Positions 1 to 4,969 of a stretch of 6,268 nt of DNA are shown here, one piece after another (position 1 is the first letter of the stretch; every line of letters begins with the position of its first letter). A program made the translations under genes and the position numbers. This DNA is from JAWLCA01 sp050485905 (GTDB lineage: Bacteria; Pseudomonadota; Alphaproteobacteria; Rhodobacterales; Rhodobacteraceae). The stretch spans positions 1 to 6,268 of the forward strand of contig JBJHCH010000155.1 in assembly GCA_050485905.1 (NCBI GenBank), read 5' to 3'. The notes under the pieces are model-generated. The model ran no database searches and was not told where the DNA came from. It worked only from the letters and a program-made list of their open reading frames with translations.

Positions 1-70
1 GCAGGTTGTTGAGCGGAAACTCGGTCGTCGAACTATTGGCGCTTTCGATCCAGCTTTTCAGCAGCGGCAC
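1..70 (-). CDS. fahA: Fumarylacetoacetase, N-terminal fragment (runs off left edge)
   Basis: Fumarylacetoacetase cleaves 4-fumarylacetoacetate to fumarate and acetoacetate, the last step of the homogentisate pathway, in the cytoplasm. Only 23 codons are visible, beginning VPLLKSWIESAN and ending EFPLNNL. This is the characteristic start of the family, in which a short segment with K/R-S-W and F-P-L/I-N-N-L opens the N-terminal SH3-like domain. The catalytic domain lies outside the window. I chose a GTG start because a GGGGA ribosome site sits 6 bases upstream, and because the nearby ATG (75-73) is in another frame and stops after five codons. The gene begins 11 bases after the stop of the metallo-beta-lactamase-fold gene, so the two are probably co-transcribed. 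hmgA, on the same strand upstream, supports the pathway assignment. Identification rests on a short stretch plus context. Confidence 0.8.
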   Translation of the reverse strand, partial: MPLLKSWIESANSSTTEFPLNNL

Positions 71-76
71 GGCATA

Positions 77-81
77 TCCCC
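77..81 (-). promoter_or_regulatory. Ribosome binding site deciding the GTG start of fumarylacetoacetase
   Basis: GGGGA lies directly after the stop codon of the upstream hydrolase gene and 6 bases before the GTG start. It favours that start over the out-of-frame ATG nearby, and its closeness to the upstream stop suggests translational coupling. Confidence 0.6.
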
Positions 82-936
82 CTAGAATTCGATCTCCAGC
101 CCGTCGCGGCCGATGGTCAACGGCCCGTACCAGTGGCGACGCACCGCCGCGTCCCAGTCGGCGGGGCCATAGTCGGGGTCGTCGGCCGGGATCAGGTGAT
201 GCAACACCAGACGGCCGACCCCCGCTGCCTCTGCGATGCGCCCGGCATCTCCGGCGGTAGTATGGCTGGCGTGCAGGTGGCGACGCAAGGCCGCGCCGCC
301 GTTGGTTCGGGCAACCAGCGCCTCCACCGCCTCGGGCAGCATCGCCTCGTGCACCAGCAGATCCGAGCCGCGCGCGAAATCGGCGAGGGGCGGGAAATGG
401 GTGGTATCGGCCGAGAATGTGATGCTGCGACCCGCATCGAACCTGAGCGCGAAGCAGTCCGCCACAGGCGGATGATCCACCCGCAGGGCGCTGACAGACA
501 ACCCGCCTCCCAACACCTCGCCCGGGCCATAGATACGCAGATCCACCAGTTCCGAAAGGGGAGTGCGCCCCTCATCCTCCACCCGGATGCGGCTATCGAA
601 CACCATCGACTCCTGAAACGCGGCCCAGTAGCGGTCGATACCCGGCGGGCCGAACACGGTGATCGGGCGGGTGCGGCCGGTGGTCCATGCGGCGTGCAGC
701 AGCGGGCCAAGCTCCAGCACATGATCCGAATGAAGATGGGTAACGAAGACCAGATCGAGATCAAGGAGCGAAACACCCGCGCGCGCAATTCCCGCGGTGA
801 CCCCGATACCACAATCGACCACGATCCGGCGCCCCGAAAGCTCCAGCAGGCTGGATGTCGGCAGCGCCCCGCCCGGACGCACCGCCGGGCCGCCCTTTGT
901 CCCGATCATGACCAGCCGATTGCCGCCGCTCTTCAT
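82..936 (-). CDS. MBL-fold metallohydrolase, RNase Z/arylsulfatase-like
   Basis: A 284-residue metallo-beta-lactamase-fold hydrolase. The signature THLHSDH gives H67, H69, D71 and H72. Further likely zinc ligands are H155 (VDHPPV), D177 (SADTTHF) and H247 (VLHHLIP). The C-terminal part, with HTTAGDAGRIAEAAGV, matches the ribonuclease Z-like subfamily. That subfamily contains tRNA 3'-processing enzymes and also many small-molecule hydrolases. No signal peptide is evident, so it is probably cytoplasmic. The ATG at 936 is the first in-frame ATG; the reading frame continues upstream only to a TTG at 1047 that falls in the leader of the divergent gene. A GGAG about 15 bases before the ATG is a poor ribosome site, so the start is moderately sure. 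It precedes fumarylacetoacetase by 11 bases, which suggests a catabolic or housekeeping hydrolase co-expressed with aromatic degradation, not the housekeeping RNase Z. The substrate is unknown. Confidence 0.85.
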   Translation of the reverse strand: MKSGGNRLVMIGTKGGPAVRPGGALPTSSLLELSGRRIVVDCGIGVTAGIARAGVSLLDLDLVFVTHLHSDHVLELGPLLHAAWTTGRTRPITVFGPPGIDRYWAAFQESMVFDSRIRVEDEGRTPLSELVDLRIYGPGEVLGGGLSVSALRVDHPPVADCFALRFDAGRSITFSADTTHFPPLADFARGSDLLVHEAMLPEAVEALVARTNGGAALRRHLHASHTTAGDAGRIAEAAGVGRLVLHHLIPADDPDYGPADWDAAVRRHWYGPLTIGRDGLEIEF

Positions 937-966
937 GCGATCACTGCGCCCCGCTCCGATTCGCTG

Positions 967-979
967 CCGGTCAGACCGG
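967..979. promoter_or_regulatory. Perfect 13-bp palindrome in a divergent intergenic region
   Basis: CCGGTC-A-GACCGG is an exact inverted repeat with a one-base centre. It lies 31 bases before the start of the MBL-fold gene and 72 bases before the divergent DUF2383 gene. The position fits an operator serving either gene. In GC-rich DNA such a palindrome can also arise by chance, and no copy elsewhere in the window was recognised. Confidence 0.3.
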
Positions 980-1003
980 AACCCGACGCATCCGGTTCGC
1001 GTT
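978..1003 (+). promoter_or_regulatory. Possible EcfG-type (general stress) promoter of the DUF2383 gene
   Basis: GGAAC (978-982) and CGTT (1000-1003) are separated by 17 bases and lie 47 bases upstream of the ATG at 1051. Alphaproteobacterial general-stress sigma factors of the EcfG family are known to use GGAAC-N16/17-CGTT. The match to both boxes and the spacing is exact and the orientation is right. The motif is short, and whether this organism has EcfG cannot be seen here. The GGAAC box overlaps the right arm of the palindrome at 967-979 by two bases. Confidence 0.45.
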
Positions 1004-1035
1004 GTCCCGCCAAAGAAACCGAACCACGAATTGAT

Positions 1036-1044
1036 AGGAAAGGA
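1036..1044 (+). promoter_or_regulatory. Ribosome binding site of the DUF2383 gene
   Basis: AGGAAAGGA ends 6 bases before the ATG at 1051. It fixes this start within a reading frame that stays open far upstream (from 133) only because it lies antisense to the MBL gene. Confidence 0.75.
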
Positions 1045-1050
1045 CAACCC

Positions 1051-1497
1051 ATGCCCGAGGTCGCAGAAACCATCTCATCGCTCCATACGCAGCTTGTCGA
1101 CGCAGTGAAGGGATACGAAGAGGCGCAGGAACTTGCCAAGCGCGACCCGATCGGTGGCTTGTGTGGCGAACTGCGCGGTGTGCATCTGAAGCACGCACAC
1201 GAGCTTGCCGGGCTGCTGCTGGAGAACGGCCATCGGCCCGATGCCGACGGCTCGTACATGAGCCTGATCCACAAGACCGTGTTGAACGTGCGCTTCGCCA
1301 TCACCGCGGACGAGGCGAGCATCCTGCCCGGACTGCGTGACGGTGAGAAGCGTATCGTGGCCAGCTACGATGACGCGCTGCGCGAAGCGGAAGTGCCTGG
1401 CAGCGGCCTTGCTGCCCACGCCAAGGTTCTCTCTCGCCAGCGCAAGGCCGTGTTGGAGAATATCGCGCGGATCGACGCGATGCAGGCGGCCGCCTGA
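1051..1497 (+). CDS. DUF2383 / PA2169-family four-helix-bundle (ferritin-like) protein
   Basis: A 148-residue, mostly helical, soluble protein. Its opening, ISSLHTQLVDAVKGYEEA, followed by a second helix with HLKHAHELAGLL and later helices rich in E, D and H, resembles the DUF2383/PA2169-type four-helix-bundle family, a branch of the ferritin-like fold. Candidate metal-ligand residues include E23/E24, H50, E51, E99 and H123, but I cannot say that a di-iron site is complete. Family members are mostly uncharacterised, and stress-linked expression is often suspected. The start is set by a strong ribosome site (AGGAAAGGA). The gene is divergent from the MBL-fold gene and convergent with hmgA, ending 40 bases from the hmgA stop. 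It therefore interrupts the catabolic cluster on the opposite strand and is unlikely to share its regulation. An EcfG-like promoter motif lies upstream. Confidence 0.75.
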   Translation: MPEVAETISSLHTQLVDAVKGYEEAQELAKRDPIGGLCGELRGVHLKHAHELAGLLLENGHRPDADGSYMSLIHKTVLNVRFAITADEASILPGLRDGEKRIVASYDDALREAEVPGSGLAAHAKVLSRQRKAVLENIARIDAMQAAA

Positions 1498-1537
1498 CCA
1501 ACGACCAGCGCCCGGGCCGGTCCCGACCCAGATGCGG

Positions 1538-2899
1538 TCATTTCGGCCCCGGCGTTCCGTCGAACTTCTTTTCGAGGCTGGTCCAGCAATCGATGTAGTC
1601 GTCCTGCAATGGTGCTTCTCGGGCTGCGAACTCGGTCAGGTGCTGAGGGAAGCGGGTCTCGAACATGAATGACATGGTCTCGTCGAGCTTCTCTGGCTTC
1701 AACTCAGCGTTCGAAGCTCCCTCGAAGGCGTTGCGGTCGGGGCCGTGGGGCAGCATGCAGTTATGCAGACTCATACCGCCGGGTACAAAGCCCTTCGGCT
1801 TGGCGTCGTAGACGCCATAGATGTTGCCCATCAGCTCCGACATGATGTTCTTGTGATACCACGGTGGGCGGAACGAATGCTCCGCCACCATCCAGCGTTC
1901 GCGGAACAGGACGAAGTCAATGTTTGCCGTCCCTTCGACTCCCGAGGGTGCCGTAAGGACGGTGAAGATCGACGGATCCGGATGGTCGAACAGGATCGCA
2001 CCCACCGGGGAATAGGTCCGCAGATCGTATTTGTAGGCGGCGTAGTTGCCGTGCCAGGCGACCACGTCTAGCGGGCTGTGGCCGATCCGCGTCTCGTGGA
2101 ACTGGCCGCACCACTTCACCACCACCCGGCTCGGAATCTCCCGATCCTCGAAGGCCGCGACGGGGCACTTGAAGTCGCGCGGGTTGGCCAGGCAGTTCGC
2201 GCCGATAGGACCACGATCGGGAAGGTCGAACTTCTGCCCGTAGTTCTCGCAGACAAAGCCGCGGGCGGGACCTGCGATCACCTCGACCCGATAGACGAGG
2301 CCGCGGGGGATCAGCGCAATTTCCTTGGGCTCCAAATCAATCACGCCCAGTTCAGTGCAGAACCTCAGCCGCCCCTCCTGCGGTACCACGAGCAATTCAC
2401 TGTCGGCAGAGAAGAAGTACTCATCCTCCATCGACTCGGTCACGAGGTAGATGTGGCTCGCCATTCCCGTATGAGTGTTCACGTCGCCTGCCGTGGTCAT
2501 GGTGCGCATGCCAGTCAGCCATGTCAGCGGCTCTTCGGGCACGGGCAGCGGATCCCAGCGATACTGGCCCAGGCTGATGACGTCCTCGACGACATGCGGC
2601 GCGGACTTCCAGTGTGGCAGTTCAATCCGCTTGAAGCGGCCGGTATGCTTCACGCTGGGGCGGATGCGGTAACACCAGGTGCGTTCGTTCTGACCGCGCG
2701 GGGCGGTGAAGGCTGTGCCAGACAACTGTTCTGCATAAAGGCCGTAGCTGCATTTCTGCGGAGAATTCTGACCCTGCGGCAGCGCGCCCGGCAGGGCCTC
2801 GGTCTCAAAATCGTTGCCGAAGCCCGGCATGTAGCCTTCATGCGTGCCCACGGGCGTTGCGGCGCGGGTCAGGCCCGAGGGCGTGGTCTGGCGGTTCAT
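1538..2899 (-). CDS. hmgA: Homogentisate 1,2-dioxygenase
   Basis: This Fe(II) enzyme opens the ring of homogentisate with O2 to give 4-maleylacetoacetate, the central step of tyrosine and phenylalanine breakdown. The protein has 453 residues, the normal full length. The N-terminal half carries the family's conserved stretch (GYMPGFGNDFETEALPGALP, residues 22-41). The C-terminal cupin holds the iron ligands H349, E355 (WYHKNIMSE) and H385 (PHGPD), with spacings of 6 and 36 residues as in the human enzyme. H306 (FDHPDPSIFT) matches the human active-site base. I chose the ATG at 2899 because GAGGGAG lies 8 bases upstream. The frame's extension to 2953 begins with a TTG that is really part of the -35 box. 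It is transcribed away from the MarR gene, and its promoter contains a palindrome likely bound by that regulator. Fumarylacetoacetase lies further along the same strand, beyond an inverted gene. No maleylacetoacetate isomerase gene is visible. Confidence 0.97.
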   Translation of the reverse strand: MNRQTTPSGLTRAATPVGTHEGYMPGFGNDFETEALPGALPQGQNSPQKCSYGLYAEQLSGTAFTAPRGQNERTWCYRIRPSVKHTGRFKRIELPHWKSAPHVVEDVISLGQYRWDPLPVPEEPLTWLTGMRTMTTAGDVNTHTGMASHIYLVTESMEDEYFFSADSELLVVPQEGRLRFCTELGVIDLEPKEIALIPRGLVYRVEVIAGPARGFVCENYGQKFDLPDRGPIGANCLANPRDFKCPVAAFEDREIPSRVVVKWCGQFHETRIGHSPLDVVAWHGNYAAYKYDLRTYSPVGAILFDHPDPSIFTVLTAPSGVEGTANIDFVLFRERWMVAEHSFRPPWYHKNIMSELMGNIYGVYDAKPKGFVPGGMSLHNCMLPHGPDRNAFEGASNAELKPEKLDETMSFMFETRFPQHLTEFAAREAPLQDDYIDCWTSLEKKFDGTPGPK

Positions 2900-2901
2900 G
2901 C

Positions 2902-2909
2902 TTGCATCT
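2902..2909. promoter_or_regulatory. Extra operator half-site near the hmgA start codon
   Basis: TTGCATCT (read as AGATGCAA on the - strand) repeats one arm plus centre of the 2929-2948 palindrome. It falls between the hmgA ribosome site and start codon, where binding could add to repression. It is only a half-site and may be chance. Confidence 0.2.
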
Positions 2910-2914
2910 CCCTC
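2908..2914 (-). promoter_or_regulatory. Ribosome binding site of hmgA
   Basis: GAGGGAG is 8 bases upstream of the ATG at 2899. It decides this start against the upstream TTG at 2953. Confidence 0.75.
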
Positions 2915-2925
2915 TCGCCCCGGCC

Positions 2926-2953
2926 AGTATCGTTGCAGATGCAACGATGTCAA
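2926..2953 (-). promoter_or_regulatory. Sigma-70-type promoter of hmgA
   Basis: On the - strand a perfect -35 box TTGACA (2953-2948) is followed after 16 bases by GATACT (2931-2926), four of six matches to the -10 consensus. Transcription would begin near 2919, giving a leader of about 20 bases that contains the ribosome site. The whole spacer is filled by the 20-bp palindrome, so a bound regulator would exclude RNA polymerase. Confidence 0.65.
2929..2948. promoter_or_regulatory. Operator: 20-bp perfect inverted repeat, likely MarR site
   Basis: ATCGTTGCA and TGCAACGAT are exact reverse complements separated by GA. The length and symmetry fit the sites bound by MarR-family dimers. The repeat lies between the divergent hmgA and marR genes: its near edge is 30 bases before hmgA and 17 bases before the marR ATG at 2965. 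It sits between the -35 and -10 boxes of hmgA and would also block the start region of marR. Control of both genes is inferred. Confidence 0.75.
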
Positions 2954-2964
2954 GCGGCCACGGG

Positions 2965-3396
2965 ATGAGCGATTTCGATCTGGACGGTTTCCTGCCCTAT
3001 CGCCTCGCCGTAGCGGCGGGCCGGGTCAGCCGCGCCTTTGCCGACCGCTACCGGCGCGAGTTCGGGATCTCGATCGCGGAATGGCGAGTGCTGGCGCATC
3101 TGGCGCAGGCCGGCGCCGTCAGCGTGCGCGAGATCCACGCGCGGGCGGACATGGACAAGCCCAAGGTGAGCCGCGCGGCCAGCCGTCTGGCGACGGCGGG
3201 GCTCGTCACCAAGCGCGAACACCGGGACGACGGGCGTCTGGTTGCCTTGGAACTGACGGACGCGGGCAGACAGCTCTTTGCCAGGATCGTTCCGGTGGCC
3301 GAAGCCTATCAGGCAGAACTTATCAGGTCCCTCGGTCCCGAGGCCTCCGGGCTGATGCGCGCGCTGGACCGGATCGGAAATCAGCCGAGCGCGTAG
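2965..3396 (+). CDS. MarR-family transcriptional regulator, likely of homogentisate catabolism
   Basis: A 143-residue winged-helix regulator of normal MarR length. The start MSDFDLDGFLPYRLAVAAGRVS forms the dimerisation helices. The segment ISIAEWRVLAHLAQAGAVSV leads into the DNA-binding domain. Residues 64-82 (MDKPKVSRAASRLATAGLV) form the recognition helix, and HRDDGRLVALELT (about 86-98) is the wing. It binds DNA as a dimer, usually as a repressor released by a small phenolic or acidic ligand. Its divergent position to hmgA and the shared palindrome make homogentisate or a related pathway compound the likely ligand (inference). The ATG at 2965 is preferred because the family begins at this point. 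An in-frame ATG at 2947 would add six residues but starts inside the palindrome and has no ribosome site. A weak TTGCAT-N17-CAGTAT pair (2902-2930) might be its promoter. The 3' end overlaps convergent phoB by 16 bases. Confidence 0.88.
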   Translation: MSDFDLDGFLPYRLAVAAGRVSRAFADRYRREFGISIAEWRVLAHLAQAGAVSVREIHARADMDKPKVSRAASRLATAGLVTKREHRDDGRLVALELTDAGRQLFARIVPVAEAYQAELIRSLGPEASGLMRALDRIGNQPSA

Positions 3397-4070
3397 CCCG
3401 CGCCGCGTACAGTGCGCACCACATCCTCGCCACCATGCTGGCCCAGCGCCTTGCGCAGCCGGCCGATATGCACGTCCACTGTGCGGGTATCGACATAGAT
3501 GTCGCGGCCCCACACCCGGTCCAGCAGTTGCTCGCGGCTCCATACCCGACCCGGCTTTTCCATGAAGGTCGATAGCAACCGGAACTCGGTCGGTCCAAGC
3601 TTCAGGGGCTTGCCTTCCCGCGTGACCTTGTAGGTCTCGCCATCCAATACGATGCCATCGAACTCCAGCACCTGCCCGGCCTGCGCGGGGCGCGCCCGGC
3701 GCAGGTTCGCCCGCAGCCGTGCCAGCAACTCGTTCATCGAGTAGGGTTTCACCACGTAGTCGTCGGCACCGGTCTCCAGCCCGCGCACGCGATCCTCCTC
3801 CTCGGTTCTGGCCGAGACCATAATGACCGGAATAGCCCGGGTCGAGTTCCGGGATTTCAGCTGGCGGCAGACCTCGATCCCCGAAAGCCGGGGCAGCATC
3901 CAGTCCAGCAGGATGATATCCGGCCCCTGCTCGCTGACGGCCAGCAGCGCCTCCTCGCCGTCGCCGGCGCAGACCGTGCGATAACCCTCGCTTTCCAGAT
4001 TGTAGGTCAGCATGGCGCGTTGCGCGGGTTCGTCATCCACCACAAGGACCAGCGGGGCATGATCGATCAT
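3381..4070 (-). CDS. phoB: Phosphate regulon response regulator PhoB
   Basis: A 229-residue OmpR/PhoB-family transcription factor that activates phosphate-starvation genes when phosphorylated. The receiver domain (about 7-122) has acidic residues D12/D13, phosphoacceptor D56 (LLDWMLP), S86 (MVSART) and K108 (VVKPY). The winged-helix domain holds LGPTEFRLLSTFMEKPGRVW, then DRVWGRDIYVDTRTVDVHIG and the C-terminal RTVRGAGYALG. The motifs DWMLPRLSGIEVCR and GPTEFRLL point to PhoB rather than a generic family member. The ATG overlaps the stop of phoU (ATGA), and AAGGGG lies 9 bases upstream, so the two are translationally linked. The Pho box before phoU suggests that PhoB activates its own operon. 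No phoR kinase gene follows; the neighbour is the convergent MarR gene, overlapped by 16 bases. Confidence 0.95.
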   Translation of the reverse strand: MIDHAPLVLVVDDEPAQRAMLTYNLESEGYRTVCAGDGEEALLAVSEQGPDIILLDWMLPRLSGIEVCRQLKSRNSTRAIPVIMVSARTEEEDRVRGLETGADDYVVKPYSMNELLARLRANLRRARPAQAGQVLEFDGIVLDGETYKVTREGKPLKLGPTEFRLLSTFMEKPGRVWSREQLLDRVWGRDIYVDTRTVDVHIGRLRKALGQHGGEDVVRTVRGAGYALG

Positions 4071-4807
4071 GTCGCGTCACCCCTTGCCGCCTTGAAGTCC
4101 GGTCCCACCGCAAGGGCCGTGCTCTCGCCCTTTGGCCGCTCGTCGTCGGGCATTCGACCGGTCGCCATGAAGATCACATGCTCGGCGATCGAGGTCACGT
4201 GATCCCCCATGCGTTCCAGGTTCTTGGCGATAAACAGCAGATGCATGCAGGCGGTGATATTGCGCGGATCTTCCATCATGTGAGTCAGATACTCACGGAA
4301 CAGCGCGGTTGACATCTGATCCACCTCGACGTCGCGCGCGCGCACCTCGGCCGCGGTGTCGGCATCGCCGCGGGCATAGGCATCCAGCGCATCCTTCAGC
4401 ATCAGCCGGACCGATTTCGCAAGCCGCCGCACGGATGCAGAGGCACCCGCGACATTTGGCGCCTGAATCAGGATCGGCACCCGTTTCGCCAGGTTCTTGG
4501 AAAAGTCGCCTAGCCGTTCGAGGTTGTGGGCCATCTTCATCACCGTCACCACGAGCCGAAGATCGCTGGCCTGCGGCTGGCGCAGGGCAATGATCCGCAC
4601 TACGGCGTTGTTGATGTCTTCTTCCAGCTGGTCCACGCTCTTGTCTTTCTGGACCACCGACAGCGCCAGTTCCTCGTCGCGCTGCTCCAGCGCGCGCGCC
4701 GCATCCGCAATTGACGCCTCGACCAACCCGCCCATCGTCATGATCATCTGCTGAAGCTTCTGCAGATCCTCGTCAAAGGCGCTGACCGTATGCGTTCTGT
4801 TGATCAT
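4067..4807 (-). CDS. phoU: Phosphate signalling protein PhoU
   Basis: PhoU is a cytoplasmic, all-helical negative regulator. It links the PstSCAB phosphate transporter to the PhoR kinase and so keeps PhoB inactive when phosphate is plentiful. The 246-residue protein has the usual two three-helix repeats. Each carries the metal-binding E-x-x-x-D signature: E97-D101 in NLERLGDF and E198-D202 in NLERMGDH. The N-terminus (HTVSAFDEDLQKLQQMIMTM) is typical. A C-terminal tail of about 30 residues after HVIFMATG is low in conserved features. I chose the ATG at 4807 because GAGGAG lies 6 bases upstream; the frame's extension to a GTG at 4912 runs into the Pho box. It overlaps phoB by 4 bases. pstB, which commonly precedes phoU, is not here: the upstream gene is an unrelated response regulator. 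Confidence 0.95.
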   Translation of the reverse strand: MINRTHTVSAFDEDLQKLQQMIMTMGGLVEASIADAARALEQRDEELALSVVQKDKSVDQLEEDINNAVVRIIALRQPQASDLRLVVTVMKMAHNLERLGDFSKNLAKRVPILIQAPNVAGASASVRRLAKSVRLMLKDALDAYARGDADTAAEVRARDVEVDQMSTALFREYLTHMMEDPRNITACMHLLFIAKNLERMGDHVTSIAEHVIFMATGRMPDDERPKGESTALAVGPDFKAARGDAT

Positions 4808-4813
4808 TCCGCT

Positions 4814-4819
4814 CTCCTC
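4814..4819 (-). promoter_or_regulatory. Ribosome binding site of phoU
   Basis: GAGGAG ends 6 bases before the ATG at 4807. It fixes the start and excludes the 35-residue upstream extension. Confidence 0.75.
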
Positions 4820-4905
4820 GGGCGCGCGCTTGCCCTGTCTTCCTATGGTCCACGGGAAACGCCGCTCACCGCAAGAGTGAACTATCCCCTCGGCACGTCG
4901 GATAC

Positions 4906-4934
4906 ATGACACTTTTCTAACAGTTTTGTGACAG
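4906..4934 (-). promoter_or_regulatory. Pho box (three heptamers) upstream of phoU-phoB
   Basis: On the - strand three heptamers, CTGTCAC, CTGTTAG and GTGTCAT, follow one another at an exact 11-bp period with AAAA between them. The known Pho box is two CTGTCAT-like direct repeats with an 11-bp period; each overlapping pair here matches 15 of 18 consensus positions. The last heptamer ends 98 bases before the phoU ATG, leaving a long leader. No convincing -10 box stands at the usual distance: TGTATC (4906-4901) is correctly placed after the first pair but weak, while GATAGT (4886-4881) is better but further away. Autoregulation of phoUB by PhoB is the natural reading. Confidence 0.8.
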
Positions 4935-4969
4935 CCGTCAGCGCCCTCACCGCAGCATTGGTCGTTCGT

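Noticed and set aside
985..1024. GGTTCG ... CGAACC inverted repeat in the leader of the DUF2383 gene
   Set aside because: The arms are only six bases and about 18 bases apart; expected by chance in this composition.
133..1050. Long open + strand frame upstream of the DUF2383 start (over 300 codons)
   Set aside because: It lies antisense to the MBL-fold gene, resembles no family, and is open only because of high GC codon bias. The real start at 1051 has a strong ribosome site.
1498..1537. Possible terminator between the convergent DUF2383 and hmgA genes
   Set aside because: Only a 4-bp GC stem (CGGG with CCCG) can be formed and no T tract follows on either strand.
2900..2953. 18-residue N-terminal extension of hmgA starting at TTG 2953
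   Set aside because: The TTG is part of the -35 box, and a good ribosome site precedes the ATG at 2899.
2078..2968. 296-codon + strand frame opposite hmgA
   Set aside because: It is a shadow of hmgA, whose catalytic residues are all intact on the other strand; the shadow shows no domain.
4808..4912. 35-residue N-terminal extension of phoU from GTG 4912
   Set aside because: The GTG is inside the Pho box, and GAGGAG sits correctly before the ATG at 4807.
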